Part shown: one piece after another, positions 23,464 through 32,183 of the stretch | Numbering within the stretch: position 1 is the first letter of the stretch | How the letters are laid out: every line of letters starts with the position of its first letter | Assembly: GCA_031292055.1 (NCBI GenBank) | Contig: JARLHV010000016.1 | Coordinates: forward strand, 1-39,466 | DNA length: 39,466 bases | Reading direction: 5' to 3' | Source of the DNA: Desulfosporosinus sp. | GTDB lineage: Bacteria > Bacillota > Desulfitobacteriia > Desulfitobacteriales > Desulfitobacteriaceae | The notes under the pieces: generated by a model | Told to the model about the DNA's origin: nothing | Databases searched by the model: none | Seen by the model: only the letters and a program-made list of their open reading frames with translations | Translations under genes and position numbers: made by a program

Positions 23464-23540
23464 CACTTTGCAGCGACGGAGGAGTCTACCCCAGCGAAGC
23501 AAAGTATGGGACTCCCACTTTAAGAAGTGGGAGTTTTTTC
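23464..23540 (+). promoter_or_regulatory. Hairpin-rich segment with terminator and competing pairing
   Basis: CTTTGC (23466-23471) pairs with GCAAAG (23499-23504). A strong terminator ACTCCCACTT (23511-23520) / AAGTGGGAGT (23525-23534) plus six T follows. GGAGTC (23481-23486) could instead pair with GACTCC (23510-23515), which overlaps the terminator's 5' arm, so the terminator may be conditional. The terminator itself is firm; regulation is inferred. Confidence 0.55.
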
Positions 23541-23672
23541 TTTAAATTTTTTGATTCACTCTTTCACTGCTGCGTGACGAACTGAGTGATCTCTTTGAAG
23601 TTGCTGTAAACAGGTCTAAGATGTTATAATTTTAAAAATAAATCCTTTGGTAAGGAATTTAAGGATGTAGGT

Positions 23673-26222
23673 ATGGATATAATTTTGGCTCATCGCCAAA
23701 TCGATTTTGATGCCTTAGCCTCTATGGTCGCAGCCCAGAAACTTTATCCGAACAGCGTATTGGTTATGGAGGGGAAACCGGACGTCTCTGTTCAAGATTT
23801 TTTGGCGTTATCTAAGGATCAATTGCGGTTTCGCAAAGCGCAGGATATTAACCTGAATGACGTTTCGCGGGTTATCCTAGTAGATACCCATGACCTACAT
23901 CGGGCGGGTACTCTGGGTGAAAAGGTCGCTCAAATTCCTGAAGTTGAGGTGGAGATTTATGATCACCATCCCTATGCTGGGAAGTCTGAGCCGGGAATAG
24001 TGATTGAACCCGTTGGGGCGTGCGCAACGCTCCTCGTTGAAAAGTTAGCAGAGCTTGGGTTACCTCTGAATAGTTTTGAGGCGACATTGATTGCCATCGG
24101 GATCTATGACGATACTGGGAGCTTATTGTTTGATAGCACCACAGTCCGTGATGTCCGTGCTGTGGCCTATTTGTTAGAGCAAGGAGCGAATTTAGGAGTT
24201 ATCGCTGAATATTTACGTCGACCGCTTACTGAGGAACAAAAAGAACTATTGCAACAACTACTTGCTCAAGGGCAGACGGAATTTTTTGATGGCTTACCTG
24301 TGTATCTATCGTATGCTGAGACAAAAGATTACGTCGGCGGATTGGCCTTATTGGCGCATCGAGTAGGGGAATTTGAAGGGGCAGACACTCTGTTTCTGTT
24401 GGTCAAGATGGAGAACAGGGTGTACCTTGTGGGCCGTTCTAAAGGACGCGGGTTAGCTGTCAATGACTTGGTACAGTTATTTGGTGGGGCAGGTCATCCG
24501 AGAGCAGCTTCGGCTACCATCAAGGGTGCCGAACTGCCTGTTATACTGAAACAATTGCGTGCAGCGCTTCAGAGTCGCACGCAACGACCGTATCTTGTTC
24601 GGGATATGATGAGTTTCCCGGTTAAGACCGTCTCGCCAGATACGCGGCTAGGTGAGGTAGAACAAATTCTTTTGCGTTATGGGCACACAGGAATGCCGGT
24701 CACAGAGGACGATCATTTAGTGGGGATTATTTCCCGGCGTGATGTCGATAAGGCAATTAAACATGGTTTGCAACACGCACCAGTGAAGGGGTTTATGACG
24801 ACAAAGGTGACGACGGTGGATGTAGAGTCACCTCTGGATGAAGTTCAGCGCCTGATGGTCCTGCACGATATTGGGCGACTCCCCGTGATTGAAGAAGGCA
24901 AACTGGTTGGTATTGTTTCACGAACTGACGTTTTACGTCTCGTTCACGGCGGTGTGATTCCTATTGAAACTCAACTTGCCCGCGAACGCAGTGTTGCAAT
25001 GCGCCAGGATATCCTAAATCTTATGGAACGTCTGCCCCAAGAGGTACAGAATCTCTGTGAAGCGGTACGAGAGACTGCGGAGGAAGTAGGGTGTGCCGTT
25101 TATCTGGTCGGAGGATTTGTCAGGGATTTACTCCTGTGTTTCCCCACTCAGGATTTGGATTTTGTTGTTGAAGGTAGCGGTGGTCGATTTGCAAGGGCCC
25201 TGATGAGTCGGATTCCGAATGGGAAGATCACCCAGCACGAAAAGTTCGGAACAGCCCAGATTATTTTCCCCGATGGCAGTCATCTTGATATCGCCAGTAC
25301 GCGGTGGGAATTTTATTCCTTTCCCGGAGCACTTCCTCAAGTGGAAGAATCATGTTTGAGGGAGGACTTGTTTCGGCGTGATTTTACGATTAATTCCATG
25401 GCGATTTGTTTGAACACTGAGCGGTTTGGAGAACTTGTGGATTATTATGGCGGTAAACGTGATTTACAGCAACGAGAAATACGCTTTTTACATAATATTA
25501 GTTTTATTGATGACCCAACCCGAATGCTAAGAGCAATACGTTTTGCCGAGCGCTATCATTTTAATTTGGCGAAAGAAACCCTTGAAGCATTATATACTGC
25601 GATAAATGCGGGCGTCCTTTTGACACTCAGTACGGAACGTTTTACGGAAGAAATCCTGCTCATCTATAAAGAGCGAAACTATCTTGCTATGGGCCAGTCT
25701 TTAATCAGTAGCGGTTTGTTTAAAGCCTGGTTCGGGGATGATTACGATTGGAATTTCGACGTAGAAGATGTTCAAAGCAGTGTCGATTGGCCTGTGGAGA
25801 TACGCTGGTTAATTTCTATTTCTAAAATGGACTTTGCTACTATTGAGAAATTGCTGGCTCGCGTATGTCTTAATCGATTGCTGCGGGGTCTAACCATGAC
25901 TTTCATACATTTGCGTGAGTCTTTAAAGGAGTCCCTAACCTTAAGTGAAATGGATGAATTGCTGAACAAGATTCCTGAAGGAGTTGTGATGCTTTTAGCT
26001 CGGGATGAACGATTTAACAAGAAAATCGCAGAATACCAAGCGGCTTGTCGAAAGATTAAGATGTTCCTTAATGGCAAAACCCTCAGACAAATGGGCGTTA
26101 AAGAAGGGCCAGAGATCGGAGAAATTCTAGATCAAGTGCGCAAGGCTTGGCTCCAAGGTCAAATTCACACTTCAGAGGAAGAGCAGGCACTAGTACGTCA
26201 GTGGGTGGATACTCATCGTTAG
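23673..26222 (+). CDS. DHH - CBS - poly(A) polymerase/tRNA nucleotidyltransferase fusion protein
   Basis: 849 residues with three blocks. Residues 1-300 are a DHH/DHHA1 phosphoesterase: HRQIDFDALAS, VDTHDLH, DHHP (97-100) and GGAGHPRAAS (271-280). Residues 308-425 are two CBS domains (MSFPVKTV...GIISRRDVDKA and VTTVDVES...GIVSRTDVLRL), which usually bind adenosine nucleotides. Residues 470-760 are a class-II nucleotidyltransferase head and neck: YLVGGFVRDLLL, DLDFVVEG (494-501, metal-binding D494 and D496) and RRDFTINSMAI. It probably acts on tRNA 3' ends as an A- or CCA-adding enzyme; the family also exists in bacteria with split CC- and A-adding enzymes. The DHH block may hydrolyse a nucleotide, unproven. 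ATG at 23673, with a weak site. Confidence 0.88.
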   Translation: MDIILAHRQIDFDALASMVAAQKLYPNSVLVMEGKPDVSVQDFLALSKDQLRFRKAQDINLNDVSRVILVDTHDLHRAGTLGEKVAQIPEVEVEIYDHHPYAGKSEPGIVIEPVGACATLLVEKLAELGLPLNSFEATLIAIGIYDDTGSLLFDSTTVRDVRAVAYLLEQGANLGVIAEYLRRPLTEEQKELLQQLLAQGQTEFFDGLPVYLSYAETKDYVGGLALLAHRVGEFEGADTLFLLVKMENRVYLVGRSKGRGLAVNDLVQLFGGAGHPRAASATIKGAELPVILKQLRAALQSRTQRPYLVRDMMSFPVKTVSPDTRLGEVEQILLRYGHTGMPVTEDDHLVGIISRRDVDKAIKHGLQHAPVKGFMTTKVTTVDVESPLDEVQRLMVLHDIGRLPVIEEGKLVGIVSRTDVLRLVHGGVIPIETQLARERSVAMRQDILNLMERLPQEVQNLCEAVRETAEEVGCAVYLVGGFVRDLLLCFPTQDLDFVVEGSGGRFARALMSRIPNGKITQHEKFGTAQIIFPDGSHLDIASTRWEFYSFPGALPQVEESCLREDLFRRDFTINSMAICLNTERFGELVDYYGGKRDLQQREIRFLHNISFIDDPTRMLRAIRFAERYHFNLAKETLEALYTAINAGVLLTLSTERFTEEILLIYKERNYLAMGQSLISSGLFKAWFGDDYDWNFDVEDVQSSVDWPVEIRWLISISKMDFATIEKLLARVCLNRLLRGLTMTFIHLRESLKESLTLSEMDELLNKIPEGVVMLLARDERFNKKIAEYQAACRKIKMFLNGKTLRQMGVKEGPEIGEILDQVRKAWLQGQIHTSEEEQALVRQWVDTHR

Positions 26223-26236
26223 AAGGAGGAGAGCCT

Positions 26237-26887
26237 TTGTTTGGTTTTGATTTACCGACCATTATCGCCAATATTCCCGCCTTGATGATTGGATTTGCCT
26301 TTCATGAGTTTGCTCATGCATGGGTCGCTGATCGTTTGGGAGACCCGACACCGCGCAGTCAAGGGCGCTTAACCCTAAATCCTCTCTCGCATCTGGATCT
26401 TTTTGGAACGCTTATGGCCCTCTTATATCGCTTCGGTTGGGCTAAGCCAGTCATGACCAATCCTCGCTATTACAAAGGCAATAAAAAGCGGGGGCAAATG
26501 CAAGTCGCTTTGGCTGGTCCGATCATGAATTTACTCACAGCCTTTGTGGTAATGTTTCTATGGTTTCTGACCATGCATTGGATGCAGGGATCAACGTGGA
26601 GTGGCATTATTTCGCTGGTCTTTCAATCCACGGTGTTTATGAATCTGGGCTTAGGGCTCTTTAATCTCTTGCCAATTCCACCACTTGATGGGTTCGCTGT
26701 TCTCAGAGGACTCTTGCCGGAGCGGTTTGATCCTCAGCTTCATGTGGTGGAACAGTATGGAATGCTTATTTTAGTTGTTCTTCTCTTTACGGATATTTTA
26801 AGTCAAGTGCTTTTTCCGGCGATGAATGGGATAGCTAATGCCTATCAGACCATCATCACCCTGATTTTGTCCCCTTTTCTAAGATAA
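26237..26887 (+). CDS. Site-2 protease family (M50) membrane metalloprotease
   Basis: 216 residues with five to six hydrophobic segments. The zinc-binding HEFAH (23-27) lies in the first helix ([15 protein letters not shown]), and the third ligand motif [11 protein letters not shown] near residue 150 is intact. Members cleave transmembrane helices; the SpoIVFB branch has CBS domains, absent here, so its target is unknown. The start is TTG at 26237 with AAGGAGGAGAG eight bases upstream; longer reading of the same frame overlaps the previous gene and lacks a site. It follows the fusion gene by 14 bases. Confidence 0.88.
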   Translation: MFGFDLPTIIANIPALMIGFAFHEFAHAWVADRLGDPTPRSQGRLTLNPLSHLDLFGTLMALLYRFGWAKPVMTNPRYYKGNKKRGQMQVALAGPIMNLLTAFVVMFLWFLTMHWMQGSTWSGIISLVFQSTVFMNLGLGLFNLLPIPPLDGFAVLRGLLPERFDPQLHVVEQYGMLILVVLLFTDILSQVLFPAMNGIANAYQTIITLILSPFLR

Positions 26888-26962
26888 ATGAGCAAACGCA
26901 AACTAATCAATGACTTCAGTGGACGTTATTTTTGGTGGCGATAATAAAAAGGAGTGTTAGTT

Positions 26963-27937
26963 ATGAAAGGTAGAATATTTAGTGGGATGCGTCCGACCGG
27001 GGCGCTACATATTGGGCATTTGAGCGTAATCCAGAATTGGGTTGCCTTACAGGAGGACTATAAGTGCTATTTTTCCATCGTGGATCTGCATGCCTTGACC
27101 ACAGGGTATGAAGATCGCTTAGACTTCCCTCGCCTACGGCGAGAGATTGCCCTTGATTGGCTCAGTGTGGGAATCGACCCTGAGAAAAGCGCTGTCTTTC
27201 TCCAATCAGCGGTCAAAGAACATTCGGAATTACATCTGCTCTTGTCTATGTTTACTCCTTTGTCTTGGTTGGAACGTGTTCCGACGTACAAAGATCAAAT
27301 TCAACAATTAAGCCAGCAAGGGAAGGATCTGGGCACTTATGGATTCTTAGGGTATCCTCTCCTAATGGCAGCCGATATTTTGGTTTATAAAGCAAATGCC
27401 GTGCCCGTTGGAGAAGATCAGCTCCCTCATGTTGAGCTCTGTCGGGAAGTGGCCCGACGTTTTAATCATCTTTATGGACCAGTATTCCCTGAACCCAAAG
27501 ACCTTGTGGGCAACGTGCCGCTTTTACCAGGGGTGGATGGGCGCAAAATGAGTAAAAGTTATCATAATGCCATTTCTCTGACGGCTTCTTCTGAGGAGAT
27601 CAAGATGCGGGTTCAACAAATGATCACTGATCCGGCTCGGCTCCGTAAAGATGACCCCGGTCATCCTGAAGTCTGCATTGTGGATAAGTTTCATCAGATT
27701 TACACCCCTGAAGTTGCAGAAGTGGAAGAAAATTGTCGCGCCGGAAAAGTGGGCTGTGTCGCTTGTAAACGACACTTAGCGGAGAACTTGGAGAAGTTAT
27801 TAAGTCCGTTCAGAGAACGGCGTGCTTATTGGGAGGAGCCAGGCCGCGTGGAGAAGGTTTTAGAAGAAGGCGCGGCTCATGCTCGAGTGACGGCCTCGGA
27901 GACAATGAAAGAAGTTCGCTGCGTCATGGGGCTGTAA
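26963..27937 (+). CDS. trpS: Tryptophanyl-tRNA synthetase
   Basis: A 324-residue class-I aminoacyl-tRNA synthetase of normal length. The HIGH motif is in ALHIGHL near the N-terminus (about 14-20) and KMSKS (about 193-197) in GRKMSKSYHNA; GMRPTGALHIGHL and the tryptophan-pocket region EDQLPHVELCREVARRFN are also typical. It charges tRNA-Trp. The ATG at 26963 has AAAAAGGAGTG upstream; the in-frame TTG at 26954 is worse. Its TAA is followed immediately by the scpA ATG. Confidence 0.95.
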   Translation: MKGRIFSGMRPTGALHIGHLSVIQNWVALQEDYKCYFSIVDLHALTTGYEDRLDFPRLRREIALDWLSVGIDPEKSAVFLQSAVKEHSELHLLLSMFTPLSWLERVPTYKDQIQQLSQQGKDLGTYGFLGYPLLMAADILVYKANAVPVGEDQLPHVELCREVARRFNHLYGPVFPEPKDLVGNVPLLPGVDGRKMSKSYHNAISLTASSEEIKMRVQQMITDPARLRKDDPGHPEVCIVDKFHQIYTPEVAEVEENCRAGKVGCVACKRHLAENLEKLLSPFRERRAYWEEPGRVEKVLEEGAAHARVTASETMKEVRCVMGL

Positions 27938-28705
27938 ATGGAAAAGGGGAAGGGCGCTCCACAGATTGAACTTCCTGCCTATCATGGTCCACTTGACTTG
28001 CTGTTGACCCTTATTCAACAAGAAAAAGTGGACATTTATGATATTCCGATTGCGCAGATTGCTGACCAGTTTGTGGAAGCCGTCAGACAAATGGAGTCCT
28101 TGGACATGGAAGTCACGACAGAATTTCTAGTTCTGGCGGCCCAATTACTCTATATGAAGTCAAGGGAGCTTTTGCCTAAACCTGCCAAAAATGAAGGTGA
28201 TCAAGCAGAGGGAGAAGACCCGCGGCAAGAATTGGTGGAACGTTTACTCGCTTACCGGACATATAAGCAGGCGGCTCAAGTTTTAGAGGCGCTGGAAACT
28301 TCCTCTGGACGATCCTATTACCGCGAAGTTGACGTCGATGCCTTACTAACCGATGCTCAGCCGGAAGATCCACTCAAGGGAATATCCTTTGAAGATCTTT
28401 GGCAAGCGTTTCAGAAAGTGATTGAGCGGGCTGAAAAAGGGGCGGAAATTCGGCTTGTTAAGCCGGATGAGATAGCGATTGATGTGATGGTTGCAGATGT
28501 TTTGCGCCGTGTTCTTCTTCATCCGAAAGGGATGCGGTTTTCCCAGCTAATGCGGCTGGGCTCCCGCATGGAAATGGTTGTCTCTTTTCTTGCCTTACTT
28601 GAACTATTGAAATCCGGCAAAATCCGCGCTGAACAAGCGGCAATGCTGAGTGATATTATGTTATTTCCAACCAAGAAGGCCTGGGAATTCACAGAAGAGG
28701 AGTGA
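27938..28705 (+). CDS. scpA: Segregation and condensation protein A
   Basis: 255 residues of the kleisin family. N-terminal PAYHGPLDLLLTLIQQEKVDIYDIPIAQIADQF is the typical ScpA start, and a C-terminal winged helix (VADVLRRVLLHPKGMRFSQLM ... FLALLELLKSGKIRAEQ) binds the SMC head. ScpA with ScpB and SMC compacts and segregates the chromosome. It begins right after the trpS stop, so it is probably translated by coupling; the ScpB start overlaps its end. Confidence 0.94.
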   Translation: MEKGKGAPQIELPAYHGPLDLLLTLIQQEKVDIYDIPIAQIADQFVEAVRQMESLDMEVTTEFLVLAAQLLYMKSRELLPKPAKNEGDQAEGEDPRQELVERLLAYRTYKQAAQVLEALETSSGRSYYREVDVDALLTDAQPEDPLKGISFEDLWQAFQKVIERAEKGAEIRLVKPDEIAIDVMVADVLRRVLLHPKGMRFSQLMRLGSRMEMVVSFLALLELLKSGKIRAEQAAMLSDIMLFPTKKAWEFTEEE

Positions 28706-28710
28706 ATGAA

Positions 28711-29259
28711 ATGCTGTTTAGGGAGTCAGAAACGGCTGCATTAGAAGCTCTTTTATTTGTTGCCAAGAATCCATTAACGGCCGAACTGCTGGGAGAGATT
28801 CTAGAGTTGGACCTGTTGGAAATTGCAGAACTGCTTAGCAAACTTCGCGCGCGGTATGCTGTGGATTCCAGTGGAATCACACTTCTCGAAATCAATGGCG
28901 GATACAAATTGGGCACCAAGTCGGAAGTCGCTCGCTATATCGAGTTGCTTTATAAACAACCTGCTCAGGCCCTCTCCAATGCGGCTCTTGAAGTGCTTTC
29001 AATCATCGCTTATAAACAGCCGGTGACGCGAGGCGAAATAGATTTTATCAGAGGAGTTCAATCTGATCGGGCCTTAGCCACGCTAATAGAGAAGGGCTTA
29101 GTGAAAGATGTAGGCCGTAAGGATGGTCCGGGGCGTCCTATCCTTTATGCAACGACAGAGCAGTTTCTGCTTCATTTTGGCTTGCGGTCCTTAGATGATA
29201 TGCCTAACCTTGAGGTGGAGTTACCAGATGATGATATGTTAGCGTCGGCGTTGGAGTAG
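28711..29259 (+). CDS. scpB: Segregation and condensation protein B
   Basis: 182 residues of two winged-helix domains: ETAALEALLFVAKNPLTAELLGEIL... and ALSNAALEVLSIIAYKQPVTRGEIDFIRGVQSDRALATLIEKGLV, followed by GRKDGPGRPILYATTEQFLLHFGL, all signature ScpB sequence. It binds ScpA in the SMC complex. The ATG at 28711 follows GAGGAGTGA, although a GTG at 28702 overlaps the scpA stop. Last gene of the trpS-scpA-scpB unit. Confidence 0.94.
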   Translation: MLFRESETAALEALLFVAKNPLTAELLGEILELDLLEIAELLSKLRARYAVDSSGITLLEINGGYKLGTKSEVARYIELLYKQPAQALSNAALEVLSIIAYKQPVTRGEIDFIRGVQSDRALATLIEKGLVKDVGRKDGPGRPILYATTEQFLLHFGLRSLDDMPNLEVELPDDDMLASALE

Positions 29260-29345
29260 CTAATTTTAGGTTGCAATAAAGAAGATTCACTTATATAAAC
29301 GTGAAGTTCGGGAGTTGCGGGATTAGGTGCCAAACTAAATATAAT

Positions 29346-29393
29346 AGACATATAAAAAAAGTCATTATTCGCAATGGCTTTTTTTATATGTCT
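29346..29393. terminator. Strong bidirectional terminator after scpB
   Basis: AGACATATAAAAAAAG pairs with CTTTTTTTATATGTCT around a short CATT/AATG stem, giving a long stem with T tracts on both strands. It marks the end of the conserved chromosomal block and the start of accessory DNA. Confidence 0.85.
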
Positions 29394-29630
29394 GAGCAAT
29401 GCATCGAATGTATGATATTGATGTAAATAAATAGCAATATTATGAAGGTGATCTACCGATTCACGGCGAAGAGTGTTATTAACATTAACTATTGATTTTC
29501 ACATTCTCAATGGTTAGTCCCGAGAACCTTAGCCGGAGTCAGGAGTGTTGGGAATACGCGGGACATTAGGCGTCATGACTAGGTCACTAAGTTAGGTCAG
29601 GACGTTTATGGGGGAAAGGAGAGACGAGTT
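29394..29630. other. Intergenic stretch
   Basis: No convincing gene, RNA or promoter was seen here. A GGAAAGGAGAG site near its end belongs to the next gene. Confidence 0.5.
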
Positions 29631-30002
29631 ATGGCAACAATTGTGGTACTTAAGGTTACTGGCAAGCATTATGTACTGGTAGGGACAGGATATTCATTTT
29701 TTAAAAACTCTAGACCGAGTTTTGTGGGGGGTACACTGTTTCCACACCAAGAAGAAGGGGAATCTCTGTGCGCGGCCATAAGCGATGAATTTGGTGTGAT
29801 CCGTTGGGTGCAGACCAATGAAATAAGAGTAATCGAGATAGATGGAGTTAGAATTGGAGAAATACTAGAGCCTTACTTGAATTTGGGCCTAACATCGGAT
29901 CGCGAATCTGATCCGCTCGGAGATTGCTGCCCGGCTTGTGGTATTGGTGTATCCGCGCAGGATAAAGAGTGTCCATCCTGTGGGCTTCGGTTAATGGATT
30001 AA
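29631..30002 (+). CDS. Hypothetical protein with a C-terminal zinc ribbon
   Basis: 123 residues. The N-terminal part is a beta-rich domain (MATIVVLKVTGKHYVLVGTG, FVGGTLFPHQEE) with no known match, and the C-terminus carries four cysteines in two pairs, CPACG (98-102) and CPSCG, the pattern of a double zinc ribbon that binds zinc or nucleic acid. GGAAAGGAGAG lies before the ATG. Alone on its strand segment; no partner is apparent. Confidence 0.65.
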   Translation: MATIVVLKVTGKHYVLVGTGYSFFKNSRPSFVGGTLFPHQEEGESLCAAISDEFGVIRWVQTNEIRVIEIDGVRIGEILEPYLNLGLTSDRESDPLGDCCPACGIGVSAQDKECPSCGLRLMD

Positions 30003-30092
30003 ATGTAACTATTCAAGGTATTGCACGATCTAGAGATTGTAAGGTTAGAAGTATCAACGTGATTAGCGGAGAATAACGTCGGGAGGATTTGG

Positions 30093-31211
30093 ATGTTTAG
30101 TAGTCTTTGGTCTCACTTGAAACGTAATAAAGTTAAACTATTAGTAGTGGTTATATTTTTAATCATGATAGTTTTTGTGAAAAAAGTACTCATTGATATT
30201 GTCTATGTTGGCCAGCAGTACGCAAAAAATAGGATCATTACAGCTTGGGGCGAAAAGATAAAATCGGGGAACCTTTCGGTGGATTACTCTCTGGATCAAA
30301 CGCTAAGTGACATTGCGCAACTTGGGTTGAACACTGTAAATGTTCCGGTGGAGATTGATATACCCTCATTAACTGCCAACACAATGAGTGTAAATCCCGA
30401 AAGCAAAAAGAAGGCAATTGAACTGATCAGAAAGTTAAGGTACAAGGGAATCAACGTTATTTTAGAGCCCTATCCTTATATCAAAGATGGTGAGCTTTAT
30501 GAGACGAAATTAAAACCTGCAGATGTGAATGTATGGTTCTGGAATTGGAAACAGGTGGTACTCAGTCCACTTATCAAAGATATTGCTAAGCCATATCAGG
30601 TTTATGCTTTATGTATAGGTTCTAATTTCGATCAGATAGAAACTGACTATGGCTATTGGACTGACGTGGCTGATTTTGTCCGGATAAATTATCCAGGCAG
30701 GATAACTTACAAAACCAACTGGTGGTATACTGCAAAGTGGGATACCCAGAAAGCTGAACAAAATGATACCTATACTCGGAAATTAAATAATCCGGTATTT
30801 GAAAAAGTTGATTTTATTTCCGTCGCAGCCTACTTTGAACTCACAGACAAAGATACAAATACCGTCGAAAATCTTGTCAGCTCACTGTATAGTACACAAA
30901 TCTTCAAGCGGCAGCAGAACGTATTTAGTGAACTGGAAAATCTATCGACCCGGTGGCAAAAACCAGTATTTTTCGGTGAATTGGGTTTCCCAAGAAGGAA
31001 TAAAGCTGCTGTTCACCCTTGGAACCCGTTGCCATCGACGATAATAAATGACCAAGAACAGGCCAATTGTTTCCAGGCTTACAAAGAAGTGTTTGAAAAG
31101 GCGACTTGGAATCTAGGCTTTTCTGTTTTCGCAATAGGGAAAATAGATGAAAATAAGAATTATTATCCAAGTGAGCAGAGTATCGGCGTAATAAATAGCT
31201 GGTATAAATAA
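30093..31211 (+). CDS. Membrane-anchored glycosidase-like TIM-barrel protein (GH113-like)
   Basis: 372 residues: a basic N-terminus, one membrane helix (13-30), then an extracytoplasmic barrel. Motifs recall GH113-like or GTA TIM-barrel enzymes: LGLNTVNVPVEID, KGINVILEPYPY, WTDVADFVRINYPGRITYKTNWW and PVFFGELGFP (nucleophile E296). At the place where the acid/base Glu normally follows an IG(T/N)E motif, this protein reads CIGSNFD (174-180), so the acid/base appears lost. It may bind glycans without cleaving them, or use another residue. Strong site GGGAGGA before the ATG. Convergent with the YjcQ-like gene, whose end is six bases away. Confidence 0.65.
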   Translation: MFSSLWSHLKRNKVKLLVVVIFLIMIVFVKKVLIDIVYVGQQYAKNRIITAWGEKIKSGNLSVDYSLDQTLSDIAQLGLNTVNVPVEIDIPSLTANTMSVNPESKKKAIELIRKLRYKGINVILEPYPYIKDGELYETKLKPADVNVWFWNWKQVVLSPLIKDIAKPYQVYALCIGSNFDQIETDYGYWTDVADFVRINYPGRITYKTNWWYTAKWDTQKAEQNDTYTRKLNNPVFEKVDFISVAAYFELTDKDTNTVENLVSSLYSTQIFKRQQNVFSELENLSTRWQKPVFFGELGFPRRNKAAVHPWNPLPSTIINDQEQANCFQAYKEVFEKATWNLGFSVFAIGKIDENKNYYPSEQSIGVINSWYK

Positions 31212-31216
31212 TATTT

Positions 31217-31486
31217 TTAATCCGGAATTGTCTCGGCAAGGGCACTATTCTTTTCTAGGTAATTCAACCCCTTTAATGTAATTTTGGCCGTATTAAGAAG
31301 TACCATTCGAGCCGGATTTCCTTGTCCCCGAGGTACCGACGCTCCCTTGATTAAGTCGTCATCTTGAATTTGATCAATTAGGTCTCTAAACTCTATTAGA
31401 CTGATGTTGAAGTCTGAGCAGGTTGGTATCGTTTCACCTTTTTCAATTTCTCTTAATACGCTATAAATAATTTGTTTCTTATCCAA
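31217..31486 (-). CDS. YjcQ-family winged-helix protein
   Basis: An 89-residue protein. The N-terminus MDKKQIIYSVLREIEKGETIP and the body SLIEFRDLIDQIQDDDLIKGASV with AKITLKGLNYLEKNSAL fit the YjcQ family (winged-helix fold, common in phages and mobile regions, function unknown). The start is TTG at 31486 with AAGGAGGAATA before it. It is downstream of an XRE regulator on the same strand. Confidence 0.8.
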   Translation of the reverse strand: MDKKQIIYSVLREIEKGETIPTCSDFNISLIEFRDLIDQIQDDDLIKGASVPRGQGNPARMVLLNTAKITLKGLNYLEKNSALAETIPD

Positions 31487-31565
31487 AACCTATTCCTCCT
31501 TGCGTCAACTTTATTCGACAAAATGAAGTGATCTTAGATCTTCTCTGCAGAATTGAATACCTCTG

Positions 31566-31778
31566 TTACTCTTTGTTTTCGTCTGGGATGTACTGCAGCA
31601 GATCTCCAGGCTGACAGTTAAGTGCTTGACAGAGTTTATCAATTATCTCTAGTGATACGTAGAAATTAGTGTTTAATTTTGCCATGGTTGCATTGGATAT
31701 CCCCGCGTCAGTCATAACTTGCTGCTTTCTTAAGCTTTTATCTATGAGCATTTTTTGAAATGGTTTATAGCTTATCAT
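31566..31778 (-). CDS. XRE/Cro-family transcriptional regulator
   Basis: 70 residues forming a helix-turn-helix domain: LIDKSLRKQQVMTDAGISNATMAKLNTNFYVSLEIIDKLCQALNCQPGDLLQYIPD, the HTH_26-type pattern in which the recognition helix includes SNATMAKLN. A promoter with an inverted repeat lies just upstream, and AGAGGAGC precedes the ATG, so self-repression is likely. Small DNA-binding regulators like this often govern mobile regions. Confidence 0.85.
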   Translation of the reverse strand: MISYKPFQKMLIDKSLRKQQVMTDAGISNATMAKLNTNFYVSLEIIDKLCQALNCQPGDLLQYIPDENKE

Positions 31779-31800
31779 CTTGACAGCTCCTCTTAGCTCA

Positions 31801-31839
31801 CTTTGCTTAGAGTATACTTGTAAAAGTTAGCAAAGTCAA
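31801..31839 (-). promoter_or_regulatory. Promoter of the XRE gene with overlapping inverted repeat
   Basis: On the minus strand TTGACT (31834-31839) and TATACT (31811-31816) are spaced by 17 bases, a near-consensus SigA promoter. CTTTGCTTA (31801-31809) and TTAGCAAAG (31827-31835) form an imperfect inverted repeat (8 of 9) that straddles the promoter, a likely operator. Confidence 0.65.
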
Positions 31840-32183
31840 AGAAAAATTTACTGAAGTGCTTGGAACTAGTTTCTCTGGTGCCATCCTAATTAATCAATTT
31901 ACTAATTGCTCATTGCTCATTTGAAAAACCGCCCCACAGCAAGGACGGTTTTTCATCTTTTTCATGTTTTATTCTTTCTAAATGTAGGGATCTTCTGTTA
32001 TTAGGATTATACCATATTGAATTGCGTTCGCAATTAGTAAGTTATTGGGAAAAGCTTGTCACATGCTTTGAAAATAATACATAATAAAAATATTGATAAA
32101 GTACTATTAAAGTATTATAATAATTATTAAATAATACAAAAGATAATATTGTGCAGGTGTAAAAATAGCGTAAGATTATATCA
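31840..32183. other. AT-rich intergenic stretch
   Basis: It holds the hairpin TGAAAAACCG/CGGTTTTTCA (31922-31955), which resembles a terminator and is not clearly tied to a gene, and otherwise no convincing gene or RNA. Many short AT tracts. Confidence 0.5.
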
